A stretch of DNA of 46,254 nucleotides from a virus. This document shows, piece by piece, positions 22,260-31,090 of the stretch (positions are counted from its first letter, which is position 1; each line of letters begins with the position of its first letter). The DNA lies in IMG/VR virus record IMGVR_UViG_3300036761_000155, positions 1-46,254 of that record. One strand, given 5' to 3'. The notes below the pieces were generated by a model that saw nothing but the letters and a program-made list of their open reading frames with translations, was not told the DNA's origin and ran no database searches. Made by a program: the position numbers and the translations under genes.

Positions 22260-22835
22260 TTATAGAATCCACTGCTTCACTTCTTGGCTTTCGTAATACT
22301 CGTCAATCGCTTTCTGGTCTGCGGGGCACATGGCCATGAGCCGCTTCATCACATGCGAAGATGGCACTCCATTACGTGCCGCCATGTTCACTATGTCTGT
22401 CGCGGTTATCTTTCCTCCTTTGGCTGCGCGCAGTTCGTCCTCCAGTGCCTTCTCATCGAATGTCCCTGTCACGGGCCTAAGATGCTGGTGCGCGAACAAT
22501 ATCCTTTGTACGCCAACTATGCGCGCCTGTACTCCGCGTATACGCTGCGCCAGCCTGTCCGCGTAGGCTGTCAACTCGCGGTCGCTCGTTGTGAACATGT
22601 AGCCTTGATCCGACGCCACTATCGGAATGCCCTTGCACTCCACGGCAATAGCAATGGCCCTTCGCATCTTTGGCTCAGTGTTTCCGCTGTGACAGTCCAT
22701 GGTCTCGGCCAACTGGCGTGACGTGAACCACGTATCCGGGTTCGCTTTCAAGAAGTCCACAACAGCTTTCAAGACCTCATCTATCTTGGTGGTAGCGACC
22801 GGCACCATCGAATGCACATCGAGTTCATTTCTCAT
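22260..22835 (-). CDS. Winged-helix DNA-binding-like protein
   Basis: This is a 191-residue protein. Residues 20-80 read as helix, then FTSRQLAETMDCHSGNTEPK and MRRAIAIAVECKGIPIVASD, then GYMFTTSDRELTAYADRL. This is the winged-helix layout with a 'gyv.a.d..el..y...l..r' C-terminal line seen in phage and bacterial regulators. The last third is a separate helical region. It may control early genes or replication. Confidence 0.55.
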   Translation of the reverse strand: MRNELDVHSMVPVATTKIDEVLKAVVDFLKANPDTWFTSRQLAETMDCHSGNTEPKMRRAIAIAVECKGIPIVASDQGYMFTTSDRELTAYADRLAQRIRGVQARIVGVQRILFAHQHLRPVTGTFDEKALEDELRAAKGGKITATDIVNMAARNGVPSSHVMKRLMAMCPADQKAIDEYYESQEVKQWIL

Positions 22836-23035
22836 CGATTGCCTCCTGTGTTGCGTTCGCGATTGAGTAAAGCGCGCACTCTGAATATACGCCTGATGAT
22901 CTGCTCGTGGCTTTTTGGGTCGTGGTGCGATTGAAGCATGGACAGCCGCTCACGCCGCAGCCTCTCCAGTTCATCATAAAGCTGTTGTGCGGTCATGTTC
23001 TCAAGCGGGGCTTGTGCATCTTCGGGCGTGTTCAT
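22832..23035 (-). CDS. Small charged coiled-coil protein
   Basis: This is a 67-residue protein coupled by ATGA overlaps at both ends. Residues 14-60 are a continuous Arg/Glu/Leu helix (LYDELERLRRERLSMLQSH, IIRRIFRVRALLNRER). No family is recognised. It could be a protein-protein adaptor. Confidence 0.5.
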   Translation of the reverse strand: MNTPEDAQAPLENMTAQQLYDELERLRRERLSMLQSHHDPKSHEQIIRRIFRVRALLNRERNTGGNR

Positions 23036-23649
23036 TGCGCCACCTGTGCTACATAGGCCGCATTCTTTTTCGCTTGCCGCTTGTCGAATTCATACAAGCG
23101 GACAACCACGCGCTCATAGTACCTGCGCTGCCTGTAGCTGCTGCCGCCATGGTACCGTCCTACGCGGGCGAGATAATCAATGTCTGTCATGCCTATCGGC
23201 TCGTCGCGCTCGCATACATAATGCAGATACAATGTGCCTAACCGGTCATTGACTTCTGGTTCGGCCAATAGCGCAGGTCTGTTCGCCACTACTATGTATT
23301 CTGTGCCGGTTATCAAATTGAGCTTGTACAGTTGTGCTGCCGCGCTCAATGTGACACCCAGCCTGCCGTATGACTTCCCATCATCATGTACGCCAATGTC
23401 CTTGTTGTGACTTTCGGCCAGTGCTACGCCGAGCTTGGCGCGCTCGAATGACTGCTGCGAAACTGATTTCACTTCTGGTTCTGGATTGTTCGTTGTCATG
23501 GTCTCCTTGTGGGTCATTGAAGGTTCTGGCCACTGCATCGTGGCCGATTGTTTGTTCTCCGTGTTTGCTGTCTCCTTGATATGCGAAACGCCGAGCGTGA
23601 TTGCCACGGCGCAAAGTGCTGCTATCAACATCCAGTGTGCGATTCTCAT
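23032..23649 (-). CDS. Lysozyme-like (SLT-type) exported or anchored protein
   Basis: This is a 205-residue protein. Residues 5-22 form a hydrophobic N-terminal segment (WMLIAALCAVAITLGV) after an Arg, acting as signal or anchor. The domain has VALAESHNKDIGVHDDG, with Glu in the catalytic position, KSYGRLGVTLSAAAQ (S.G..Q.t-like, with Gln replaced), and ARVGRYHGGSSYRQRRYYERV. This matches the soluble lytic transglycosylase layout. It may degrade peptidoglycan for lysis. It is encoded far from the putative holins. Confidence 0.55.
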   Translation of the reverse strand: MRIAHWMLIAALCAVAITLGVSHIKETANTENKQSATMQWPEPSMTHKETMTTNNPEPEVKSVSQQSFERAKLGVALAESHNKDIGVHDDGKSYGRLGVTLSAAAQLYKLNLITGTEYIVVANRPALLAEPEVNDRLGTLYLHYVCERDEPIGMTDIDYLARVGRYHGGSSYRQRRYYERVVVRLYEFDKRQAKKNAAYVAQVAQ

Positions 23650-24179
23650 CGTTGTTCTCCTGTGGGTTGTGTTGTCAGTCGTTTCCTTTGTCGGTACGCC
23701 TTCATGTACGCCTTCTGGTACGCCTTGTACTCGGCGGTCTGTCTGTACGCCTTCCGGTACGCCTTGCGCTCGGCGGTCTGGTGGTACGCCTTGCGCTCGG
23801 CGGTCTGGTTGTACGCCTTCTGGTACGCATTGTACTCGGCGGTCTGTCTGTACGCCTTCTGGTACGCCTTCTTGTACGCCTTGTCCTCGGCGGTCTGTCT
23901 GTACGCCTTCTGGTACGCCTTGCCCTCGGCGGTCTGTCTGTACGCCTTCTGGTACGCCTTGTACTCGGCGGTCTGTCTGTACGCCTTCTGGTATGCCTTC
24001 TGGTACGCCTTGTACTCGGCGGTCTGGTGGTACGCCTTCTGGTACGCCTTGTACTCTTCTGGGTGCGCGTTTACCCGCTGTGATTTCAGTTCTCTTTCCG
24101 ACGGGACTTCCGTGAACAGGCCAGCCATGCGCATGTACGCAAGTTCGTATTCTTCTCTTATCACTCGCTGCCTGTTCAC
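23646..24179 (-). CDS. KAYQ/KAYRQTAE tandem-repeat protein
   Basis: This is a 177-residue protein. After a 40-residue leader (MNRQRVIREEYELAYMRMAG), residues 42-160 are tandem modules of KAYQ (4 residues) and KAYRQTAEY (9 residues), usually joined as 13-residue blocks, with small changes (KAYHQTAER, KAYNQTAE). The tail is basic (YRQRKRLTTQPT). It would form a long, basic, Tyr-rich helix. Similar Tyr/Lys/Gln repeat proteins occur in phages near HNH-type genes, but no HNH motif is present. Nucleic acid binding is a guess. Confidence 0.6.
   Translation of the reverse strand: MNRQRVIREEYELAYMRMAGLFTEVPSERELKSQRVNAHPEEYKAYQKAYHQTAEYKAYQKAYQKAYRQTAEYKAYQKAYRQTAEGKAYQKAYRQTAEDKAYKKAYQKAYRQTAEYNAYQKAYNQTAERKAYHQTAERKAYRKAYRQTAEYKAYQKAYMKAYRQRKRLTTQPTGEQR
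23697..24057. repeat. Modular 12-bp and 27-bp tandem DNA repeats
   Basis: The DNA under the KAYQ protein is built from 12-bp and 27-bp units, often as 39-bp blocks, for about 360 bases. All units are multiples of three, so changes in copy number keep the reading frame. The repeats are nearly identical at nucleotide level, pointing to recent expansion. Confidence 0.85.
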
Positions 24180-24212
24180 GGTGTCCCCTTACTTCTTGGT
24201 CTTGTTACTTCG

Positions 24213-24887
24213 TTAGAACTTCGATGCAGTCTTTACATGCCGGGCAAGTATGCCCTTCTTGTACACGACAAGTGCCGCCTTCAGTTCGTTGCCACTCAGT
24301 CGCACTGTGCCACCTTTTGCGATAGTGACAAGACACTCCTTTGCGTCCCAACTGATCGAGGCTCCTTCTGTTCCTTTTTTCTTGACCGCTGTGGCTGGTG
24401 TACTTGTTACCGTCGCTGCGGCTTGTTCCGCTACCGATCGCACCTTCTTCCCGCTTGCGTCGAACACCCTGTCCGCTTGCGCCGATGTCAGCGCCAGTAC
24501 TCGTATACGCCTATGCGTCCGCGACTTTGGCTCATACACATCCACTTCCTTTTCCGGCACTGTGTATGTCTTTTGCATCGCTGCGGGCAATGCTGATAGC
24601 TGTCTGTAACACGGCAACCGCTCGGGGATCAGTGCCATGCTTGCATCCAGCAATCCTGCCGCTATCTTCACCGCCTTGTCAAACCATGCACCCGGCCATC
24701 TTACAATACGCGGGTCGTTCCTAACCTCCTTTTTCCCGGCGTCGTCAAGCATGCTGTATGCTGATGCGAATGAACTGAACTTCTCGACAAACACATCTTT
24801 TGCCAGAAGCACTTCGCATGCCATGATTATTGTCTTTTCGACATTTCCCGACGGTACTATTGTAACCGCTGTTTCTGTTTTCTTCAT
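24213..24887 (-). CDS. Protein of unknown function
   Basis: ATG at 24885-24887 follows AGGAGA, giving 224 residues; the longer frame would run through the RuvC-like gene. It opens MKKTETAVTIVPSG. The first 110 residues are helical with a WPGAWFDKAVKIAAGLLDAS segment. Residues 150-190 are Ala/Thr/Lys-rich and probably flexible. The end forms a small beta-rich unit (GTVRLSGNELKAALVVYKK). No family is recognised. It follows the RuvC-like gene by 50 bases. Confidence 0.5.
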   Translation of the reverse strand: MKKTETAVTIVPSGNVEKTIIMACEVLLAKDVFVEKFSSFASAYSMLDDAGKKEVRNDPRIVRWPGAWFDKAVKIAAGLLDASMALIPERLPCYRQLSALPAAMQKTYTVPEKEVDVYEPKSRTHRRIRVLALTSAQADRVFDASGKKVRSVAEQAAATVTSTPATAVKKKGTEGASISWDAKECLVTIAKGGTVRLSGNELKAALVVYKKGILARHVKTASKF

Positions 24888-24937
24888 CGCTGTCTCCTGT
24901 TGTTTTGTTGTTGTTGCTATGCACACATTGTGCATGG

Positions 24938-25534
24938 TTAGTTGAATGGATTGTCTTCTGTGTCCGCAAACATCTCTCCGCGTGCGTCGTCGGCGCGCTT
25001 CATCGTGAGCATTGCCAGATACGCAATGCACACACCAACAGCCTGCCACGCATGCCCTGTCACGCCGTACAATGGGCCGGGCCATTTCTTGGTGCCCACT
25101 TGCTCTGTCGTGCCGCCACCGGTCTTTCTGAACATTGCCAAGACCGCTTGCCGTACCGCGCCGTCTTTCTTTGCCCCTAACAACATTCGCACCTTGCTAC
25201 GAGTCAGCATCACGACTTTCCCGCCGTACACCGATGCGGTATGCTGTGCGGCCTCCTTGAACTGCCCTATCCATCGAGCGGTGTCCAACAGCGCATGTCC
25301 GCAGGGCACGCCGGTCGCTTGCATGTCCTCGATCACAATCACTGCTGGCCTGAGTATCGCAACCCGATCTCTAAGCCACGCAATCACGTCCGTGTTATCG
25401 GAATCGACCGATGCTTCGATGAAGCGTTCTACATTGAACGGGTCGCGCAGCAATACGATACCACTGTGTCGTTGTCCCGGATCGATACCGATCCATGATT
25501 CGTATACTGCCTTTTCACTCTGTTCATCGCTCAT
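24938..25534 (-). CDS. RuvC-like Holliday junction resolvase
   Basis: This is a 198-residue protein. The RNase H fold is marked by SWIGIDPGQRHSGIVLL (first Asp near residue 18), PAVIVIEDMQATG (Glu), and HAWQAVGVCIAYLAML (last acidic position replaced by Gln/Ala at 'HAWQA' where RuvC has H.aDA). The order and spacing are those of phage RuvC-like resolvases. It would cut branched DNA before packaging. The apparent loss of the final Asp is worth checking. Confidence 0.75.
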   Translation of the reverse strand: MSDEQSEKAVYESWIGIDPGQRHSGIVLLRDPFNVERFIEASVDSDNTDVIAWLRDRVAILRPAVIVIEDMQATGVPCGHALLDTARWIGQFKEAAQHTASVYGGKVVMLTRSKVRMLLGAKKDGAVRQAVLAMFRKTGGGTTEQVGTKKWPGPLYGVTGHAWQAVGVCIAYLAMLTMKRADDARGEMFADTEDNPFN

Positions 25535-25547
25535 GGTTCTCCTTAGT

Positions 25548-25571
25548 GGGGCGGGGGCCTCCCCCCGCCCC
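25548..25571 (-). other. GC-rich intergenic hairpin
   Basis: GGGGCGGGGG (25548-25557) pairs with CCCCCGCCCC (25562-25571) around four bases, just upstream of the RuvC-like start and downstream of the preceding gene. There is no T-run on the minus strand, so it is not a clear terminator. Confidence 0.55.
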
Positions 25572-25613
25572 TTGGTGGTTCGTCAATGGGGCGTCCTTGC
25601 CCTTGGTGCCCTT

Positions 25614-26312
25614 CTACTCCTTCTCGGGGGCCTTGGGGCTTGCCGGGGCACTCGTCGCCTTTGGCAAGGCATTGGCCGGTGCTGCCGGGGCCTTCGGTGC
25701 TGTGGGCGTGGCGGGAGCCTTCGGGGGCTTGAATGATGTCGCTGGCTTTTTGGCCGGTGACTTCTTTTCCGTGGCCTTGGGTGGCGGGAGCTTCGCCGCT
25801 GAAGCCTTGCCCTTCTCGGCACCTTCCGACGTGGCGGCACCGATGCTGCCATTCGTTGTCTTGCCGGTCGTGAAAAGATCATCGTTTGCACGTTCACCAT
25901 CCAGATACGCTTCCGCTTCTTCCTGCACCGCCTCGGCGAGCTTGACATCGTTTTCGGTACACCGCACAACCGCCGCTGCGATTGACATCGCCATCGGTGT
26001 CTTTATCAGCACCAGCCTGCCGCCGTTGCCTTCGCCCAGTTGCTTCACGACATGAATCGAGAATGCGAGTTCGTCGCCTATGGTGTCGTAATGGATCGCC
26101 CGGACGCTACAGTTCGCGCCATACGCCTTTTCGAGTTCGAGAAGTCGCAACGCGGTACCGAGCATTCCTTGCATCGCCTTCTTCAGTGACGGGGTCGGGT
26201 GCTCGATTGACTTCAAAGTGTGCGTCTCCCACACATCCGCGTCGGTCGCCTGCATCCACTCCACCTGCACCATCTTCGGTTCGACCCTCACCATCGTGAT
26301 CTTTCTTTTCAT
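25614..26312 (-). CDS. Phage protein with Lys/Ala/Pro-rich tail
   Basis: This is a 232-residue protein. The first 130 residues look folded, with a beta-rich opening (KRKITMVRVEPKMVQVEWM) and helix (SLKKAMQGMLGTALRLLEL). The last 70 residues are almost only Lys, Ala, Pro and Thr (PPKAPATPTAPKAPAAPAN) and must be disordered. It lies between a replisome-organiser-like gene and the resolvase. A single-strand DNA or annealing-type accessory role would suit but is not shown. Confidence 0.5.
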   Translation of the reverse strand: MKRKITMVRVEPKMVQVEWMQATDADVWETHTLKSIEHPTPSLKKAMQGMLGTALRLLELEKAYGANCSVRAIHYDTIGDELAFSIHVVKQLGEGNGGRLVLIKTPMAMSIAAAVVRCTENDVKLAEAVQEEAEAYLDGERANDDLFTTGKTTNGSIGAATSEGAEKGKASAAKLPPPKATEKKSPAKKPATSFKPPKAPATPTAPKAPAAPANALPKATSAPASPKAPEKE

Positions 26313-26363
26313 CTTGTCTCCTTCTGTTGTTTGATATTGCAGTTTAGCACATTGCTTCCCTGC

Positions 26364-27029
26364 CTACTTGAAAAAGCTGCCTGCGGCCTCGGCTTGTTGT
26401 ATCGGTGTCAGTTTCACGCTCGCTGCCGCTTTCCTTGTGCCGCGTTCTTCGCTGGTGAATAGTCCAGTCCACCCGCTGTCCATACTGCGCTTCAGCATTT
26501 CGACCGCAGCCGATTGCCCGCGCTCGCGAAACTCCTGCACCAGTTTTCCTATCTGGCCCTTTTGTGTTGTCGGTGGCATTGGCTTGCGAAGTTCTTTTGT
26601 TCTGTACTCTCGCCATTCCTCCCACTTCGATACGATCTCATCTATCACTGACAGTTCCGCAGGCAACGGAATGATGTCTGTGCGCGTCCGCTTCAACGAG
26701 TCGCGTTTCTTCTTCGATGCAGTTTCTTCCTTCACCATGCGCCGTACTGTCACGGTATACGTGGCGTCAATTTCGTACACCACATCACCTAACGATGGCT
26801 TGCCCGCGCACCGTTCGCCTATGACGGTCAACAGGGCATGAGTATCGGAGTCGCTGCCAGTACCCATGATGGCTGTCATGCCTGCCACTGTGTCATGCAC
26901 TACGCCCCTTGGTTCGCTTGTGTGTGCTGCAATGCAAATCCTGAGCCATGCGCCGCATACATCTGGCCGGTACCGTCTCGTGTCTCTCTCCCAGTCTTGC
27001 ACATCGAGAATGAATTCATTTCGTGTCAT
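26364..27029 (-). CDS. Replisome organiser-like protein
   Basis: This is a 221-residue protein. The N-terminus has DWERDTRRYRPDVCGAWLRI, close to the 'Y..dt..ls....GAy..Ll' opening of DUF1376-type phage replication proteins. The C-terminus has SKWEEWREYRTKELRKPMPP then QIGKLVQEFRERG, a motif seen near the end of phage replication/DnaT-like proteins. It probably recruits helicase to the origin. It overlaps the SF1 helicase gene by 14 bases. Confidence 0.55.
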   Translation of the reverse strand: MTRNEFILDVQDWERDTRRYRPDVCGAWLRICIAAHTSEPRGVVHDTVAGMTAIMGTGSDSDTHALLTVIGERCAGKPSLGDVVYEIDATYTVTVRRMVKEETASKKKRDSLKRTRTDIIPLPAELSVIDEIVSKWEEWREYRTKELRKPMPPTTQKGQIGKLVQEFRERGQSAAVEMLKRSMDSGWTGLFTSEERGTRKAAASVKLTPIQQAEAAGSFFK

Positions 27030-28794
27030 GGTCGTCTCCTATGCCCATCTCGTCAATGAATGATGACCGCGCCCGCTTCGTGCCCACGTTGTCTAAGTAC
27101 ACCACGTCGGCATGCGTCACTATTACAGTGTGAATTGCTCTCGTGATTGCGACAAAAAACAATCGACGTTCTTCGCTTTCATCCTCGGCTGACCGATGCG
27201 GAAAGTGGCCTTGCTCAAGACCGATCACAACCACATACAGGAATTCCTTGCCCTTCGCGCTGTGGATTGTGCCGACATGAACACCGGTCACCTCTGCGTC
27301 ATTGTCCGCAAAGTCAATCCGATCTATCCAGTTCAACAAGTGCGACGGTTCGGTCAACCTGTACATAGCTGACAACGCTTGCAACGACTTCACAACCGCT
27401 CGGTGCTGCAATGTGTTGAAAGTTTCGTCTGCCCACTGGAGTATCTGCTTCACAGTCTCATTCCACGGCGTTGACCCTTCAATGTCTGGGTGCTTGTAGG
27501 TCGCCCTCCATTCTTCAAACATCGACCGGCCACATGAAGCTGCCCTCATCCTGAGCGTGTTCATTTCATCATCGGACACATGCAATGCGTGCCGTATGCG
27601 TATGAATGAGAGTGCGTCACGCTGGTTCACTGCAAGCCGCAACATCGAGAGCACTTGCTTTCCTTCCCGCGTTGCGTACATGCTTGCCCGCTCACCGACG
27701 AATGTCATTTGCACTGAGTCCGCAGCCAGCCGGGCCGCTGTTTCTGTTACCCTCCATCGTGTACGTGACAATATCGCAATCTGATCCGGGCTCGTGCCTG
27801 ATGCAATCCACCTTTGAATCTGTTCCGACACCTTCTGCGCTTCCTGCATTGAATCCTCATGCCCGCGCACAATGACTTCACCGCCCATTGCGACAAGTGT
27901 ATCGAACGGCCTGTCCTCGTCTGGCCAGTTGTGTTGAATCAACTTCTGCGCGCACGCTGCAATACTTTTCGCGCACCGATACGAATCACCGAGCCGACAT
28001 GTCACGCTGGTTTCGTCTGACCATTGATTCATGGCAAGAGCATTTGCGCCGCGCCAGCCGTATATGCTTTGATCCTCGTCACCAACAAGCACAAGGCTTC
28101 GGTTCAAGTTGCTGTGGCCTGCAATCATTTTCACGGCATCGAATTGTATCGAGTCCATGTCCTGCGCCTCGTCTACTATGACATGCCGCCACTTGTTCAT
28201 TGCCCACTGCGTCACTGGTTCTTCTGGGTCTGACAGCTTCGCGGTCACTTCCTTCATCATGCCGCAGAAGTCTACGGCATTCATCTCCTCAAGCCACCGC
28301 TGATATTCAATCAAGAGCCGCCCTTCTACTTCGTCTACGGTGCGCACGCATGTACGGCTTTCAATCGCATGTCGTATCTGGCCCGGTCTCATTCTTACCC
28401 TGTACATCAGATTGAGTTCGCTGCACACGTCGTATGTATCCACCTCATCGTATACGGTCATCCCTGTTCTTCGACCGAATGCTGACGGGAATGCCTTCAT
28501 GATCGTATAGGCCCATGAGTGCAACGTGCAACATGTTATCAAGTGCGATACTAACTTGTCGCATATTGACGCAATGCGCGTTTTCATTTCGATGCCCGCC
28601 GACCGGGTGAACGTCAACACGAGAATGCTGGAAGCTGACACGCCGTTCGTCACCAAGTTCTTGACAAGTGCAGCTACAGTAAGAGTCTTGCCGGTTCCGG
28701 GCCCCGCTGATATAACCCTGCTCTGTGCCATGTGTCTTACGGCGTCACTCTGCGCTGTACTCAAACAGTTCACATACTTTCCTCTCACGTTCAT
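27016..28794 (-). CDS. UvrD/PcrA-like superfamily 1 DNA helicase
   Basis: ATG at 28792-28794 overlaps the upstream stop as ATGA and gives 592 residues. Motifs in order: Q motif LSTAQSDAVR, Walker A SAGPGTGKT (near 31-37), Ia ILVLTFTRSAG, Walker B HVIVDEAQDMD, III LVGDEDQSIYGWRGA, IV AILSRTRW, V VGTIHSAKGKEF, VI RLFFVAITRA. All are intact. It should unwind DNA 3' to 5' in replication or repair. Confidence 0.93.
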   Translation of the reverse strand: MNVRGKYVNCLSTAQSDAVRHMAQSRVISAGPGTGKTLTVAALVKNLVTNGVSASSILVLTFTRSAGIEMKTRIASICDKLVSHLITCCTLHSWAYTIMKAFPSAFGRRTGMTVYDEVDTYDVCSELNLMYRVRMRPGQIRHAIESRTCVRTVDEVEGRLLIEYQRWLEEMNAVDFCGMMKEVTAKLSDPEEPVTQWAMNKWRHVIVDEAQDMDSIQFDAVKMIAGHSNLNRSLVLVGDEDQSIYGWRGANALAMNQWSDETSVTCRLGDSYRCAKSIAACAQKLIQHNWPDEDRPFDTLVAMGGEVIVRGHEDSMQEAQKVSEQIQRWIASGTSPDQIAILSRTRWRVTETAARLAADSVQMTFVGERASMYATREGKQVLSMLRLAVNQRDALSFIRIRHALHVSDDEMNTLRMRAASCGRSMFEEWRATYKHPDIEGSTPWNETVKQILQWADETFNTLQHRAVVKSLQALSAMYRLTEPSHLLNWIDRIDFADNDAEVTGVHVGTIHSAKGKEFLYVVVIGLEQGHFPHRSAEDESEERRLFFVAITRAIHTVIVTHADVVYLDNVGTKRARSSFIDEMGIGDDHDTK

Positions 28795-29150
28795 ACGAGC
28801 CTCCGTCTGTATGATGCAATTATCCTCTCCATCTCTGCCGCGTAGTATTCTTCCTGTGTGCCCGGCTTGCCCTCCTGCTCCCACACGCGAAACAGTACAT
28901 CACGGAGCCGTTGCGACCGCGACTTTATGTCTGGCTTCGCTACCTTGGGCAGTTTCACGATGTCGCCCGCGTCCTTACAGAAAGCAAGCACCCCGAATTC
29001 ACGGTGCAGTGAAGCCATGGCCAGTTTCGCATGGTGGTTCAATTCTTGCGTTTCAAACTGGACATGCACACACCCGTCTACTCGCCACGTCAGCGAATGT
29101 AGCAAGGCTTCGCAAGTGAATCCGTTCGGGTTGCCAAGTATATCAGCCAT
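28791..29150 (-). CDS. Phage protein of unknown function
   Basis: ATG at 29148-29150 has an AAGGGA site, giving 119 residues; the frame to 29195 is less likely. It has TCEALLHSLTWRVDGCVHVQ, a HHAKLAMASLHREFGVL helix, and a basic end (KSRSQRLRDVLFRVWEQEG). It is coupled to the helicase gene. No family is recognised. Confidence 0.5.
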   Translation of the reverse strand: MADILGNPNGFTCEALLHSLTWRVDGCVHVQFETQELNHHAKLAMASLHREFGVLAFCKDAGDIVKLPKVAKPDIKSRSQRLRDVLFRVWEQEGKPGTQEEYYAAEMERIIASYRRRLV

Positions 29151-29174
29151 ATGATTGTCCCTTGTGGGGGCATC

Positions 29175-29194
29175 TGGGGGCGTTGCCGCCCCCA
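29175..29194 (-). other. Intergenic hairpin
   Basis: TGGGGGCG (29175-29182) pairs with CGCCCCCA (29187-29194) around a 4-base loop, between the Rad50-like gene and the next gene. No T-run follows on the minus strand. Confidence 0.5.
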
Positions 29195-29207
29195 TTGTGC
29201 CCGTTGT

Positions 29208-31064
29208 TTACATGTACACCACGGTCACGTCTTTCGATTCGATGTCCGGGCCTCCCAAGTGGCACGTCGCATACAGGCCTTGCACTCCGTAGGCTTTCAG
29301 CATCACTGACATGGCTGTCAAAAATGGATTGACCGCCTCGTCACTCACTTCCGCTATGTCGTCCATCAGGATAGCCTCCTTTGCGGTGCCCGCTGCCAGC
29401 CGGTGACTGAGTACTGCGCATCCGACTATGTTGCGAACCACAACGCGCTCTGTACCGCCCATGGTATGATACAGCACTGAGCCTGATTCGCGAATGACGC
29501 TGAACCTCATCTTGCCGCCCGTGTATGCAAGTTGAAACTCGCCCATATGTTCAAGTGATGTCGTGGTAGCCTTGATCTTCGTCAACGTCTGATTGCAGGC
29601 GGTTATGAATGGCAATGTCGCCGACTGCACCAACTCTGCCCACACACAGTCAAGAGCCTCCGATACTGCCGTCATAACGGCGCGCTTCTTCTTCTGGGTA
29701 CCGGCCACCGCCCGGCACTGCTCTAACCGCGTGGTGCGGATTCCGCGCTCGGTTGCGATGTCTAAGTCGGACTTCAGTGTCTTTTCAGCCGCCTCTCGCG
29801 CTCCTTCTTGGCGAGTCAACTCGGTCACGTCTGCCGGTTGCCGCGATTCCTTGACCGTCTCCTTGTGTGCAACCACTTTGCCCTGCTCGGTTGCCAGTGC
29901 CTTTTCTGCTGCGAGTAGTTTCCGTTGCGCTGATTTCAACTCACCGCGCACGTTGTCATCCTCGGTCGCGTCGGTGATGATACCGGCGATTGCTTTTTTG
30001 CACTTGGCACAGAGCACGTCGCTGGATTGAACCGCTTTCAATGCCTGCAATCCTTCGGCGGTGACGGCCTGCTCCTTCTTCATCTTGCGCTCGATTGCCG
30101 TCACGGCCTTCTTTGCTTCGACCACTGCGGTTTCGGCCTCGGTGACTTTGTTCTGCTGATCTCCGAGGTCGATTGTCTGCTGCTTTGCCTTCTCGATGAT
30201 TTCTTTCTCGGCCTTGATCTGGTTTCGCAGAGTCAACAGCGCATCGTGATTGCTGTCGTATTCGAGTTTCAATTCGGGCAGTGATCGGGTCGTTGCTCGT
30301 GCTTCCGATTGCCACTTTCCGATGCTCTCGATTTCAGCATTCATCTGTCGCATGGTGCCATAGGCTTCCGTTGATAGCTGCGCTGCCTTCTTACTCCACT
30401 CGCTCAACTGGTAGCACACGTCCGACACCTTCGGTGACGTGAACACGTACTCATTCATGGTCAAGAAGTCGAGCGGTACCACTGCCAGTTCTTCATTCGA
30501 TTGCCGCAGCTTTACGATGGCTGGCGACACCAAATCCGCTGGTAGCGAATCCCATGTGCCTTTTGGCGCGCCGGTTACCTTTTCGAGTACCGCCATGACG
30601 GCCTTTCTCTGTACGTCTTTCACGTCCGTCTCGCACTCTGCGGCCACGACTTTGGCGACGGCCTCGAAGTCGGTCAACGTGCGCGTGTCAAACACGCAGT
30701 CTCCGACAACCCTGTTCATCACGTCTTGAGTCGCCTCAACCGTTTGCGTGTCCGCAGTTGTGAAGGCGTGGGTCATTCGCTGCCTTCCGCTATACGAGCG
30801 GATGAACTCGATGCCGCCTTCTGTGGCGTCGTTCTTGAAGATGCCTTTCACGGACATGTTTTCGGTGCCGATGGCCATGTAGGGCAGTACCCCTGCATTG
30901 CCGCGAGCATCCGATCTGTCCACGCACCCAAGAAGCAAGCGAACCGAATCCAGCACCGAGGTCTTGCCTTTGTTTGCGTGGCCGAGTAGAATCGTGCAGC
31001 CCGAAAGCTCTACTACTCGCGCCACAATGTTCTTCACATTACTGATGGTCAATTTCGTCAACAT
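29208..31064 (-). CDS. Rad50/SbcC-like SMC-family ATPase
   Basis: ATG at 31062-31064 follows AGGAGA, giving 618 residues. Walker A is LLGHANKGKTS (about 27-36). A coiled coil runs from about 240 to 460 and is broken by a CAKC zinc-hook (about 352-355). The signature motif is reduced to MGGTERVVVRN, and Walker B is AILMDDIAEVSD, with Asp where Glu is common. The layout is Rad50-like but short. No Mre11-type nuclease was recognised next to it. It likely acts in recombination or DNA end handling. Confidence 0.8.
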   Translation of the reverse strand: MLTKLTISNVKNIVARVVELSGCTILLGHANKGKTSVLDSVRLLLGCVDRSDARGNAGVLPYMAIGTENMSVKGIFKNDATEGGIEFIRSYSGRQRMTHAFTTADTQTVEATQDVMNRVVGDCVFDTRTLTDFEAVAKVVAAECETDVKDVQRKAVMAVLEKVTGAPKGTWDSLPADLVSPAIVKLRQSNEELAVVPLDFLTMNEYVFTSPKVSDVCYQLSEWSKKAAQLSTEAYGTMRQMNAEIESIGKWQSEARATTRSLPELKLEYDSNHDALLTLRNQIKAEKEIIEKAKQQTIDLGDQQNKVTEAETAVVEAKKAVTAIERKMKKEQAVTAEGLQALKAVQSSDVLCAKCKKAIAGIITDATEDDNVRGELKSAQRKLLAAEKALATEQGKVVAHKETVKESRQPADVTELTRQEGAREAAEKTLKSDLDIATERGIRTTRLEQCRAVAGTQKKKRAVMTAVSEALDCVWAELVQSATLPFITACNQTLTKIKATTTSLEHMGEFQLAYTGGKMRFSVIRESGSVLYHTMGGTERVVVRNIVGCAVLSHRLAAGTAKEAILMDDIAEVSDEAVNPFLTAMSVMLKAYGVQGLYATCHLGGPDIESKDVTVVYM

Positions 31065-31090
31065 ATTGTTCTCCTGCTGTCTGCATGTTA

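Noticed and set aside
23697-24057. Regular short repeats that could be read as a CRISPR array
   Set aside because: Units are 12 and 27 bp, contiguous, with no unique spacers, and they encode a regular KAYQ protein repeat in one open frame.
23435-24216. Long plus-strand frames of 160-226 codons opposite the KAYQ gene
   Set aside because: They are low-complexity shadows of the repeats, with no plus-strand promoter or ribosome-binding site.
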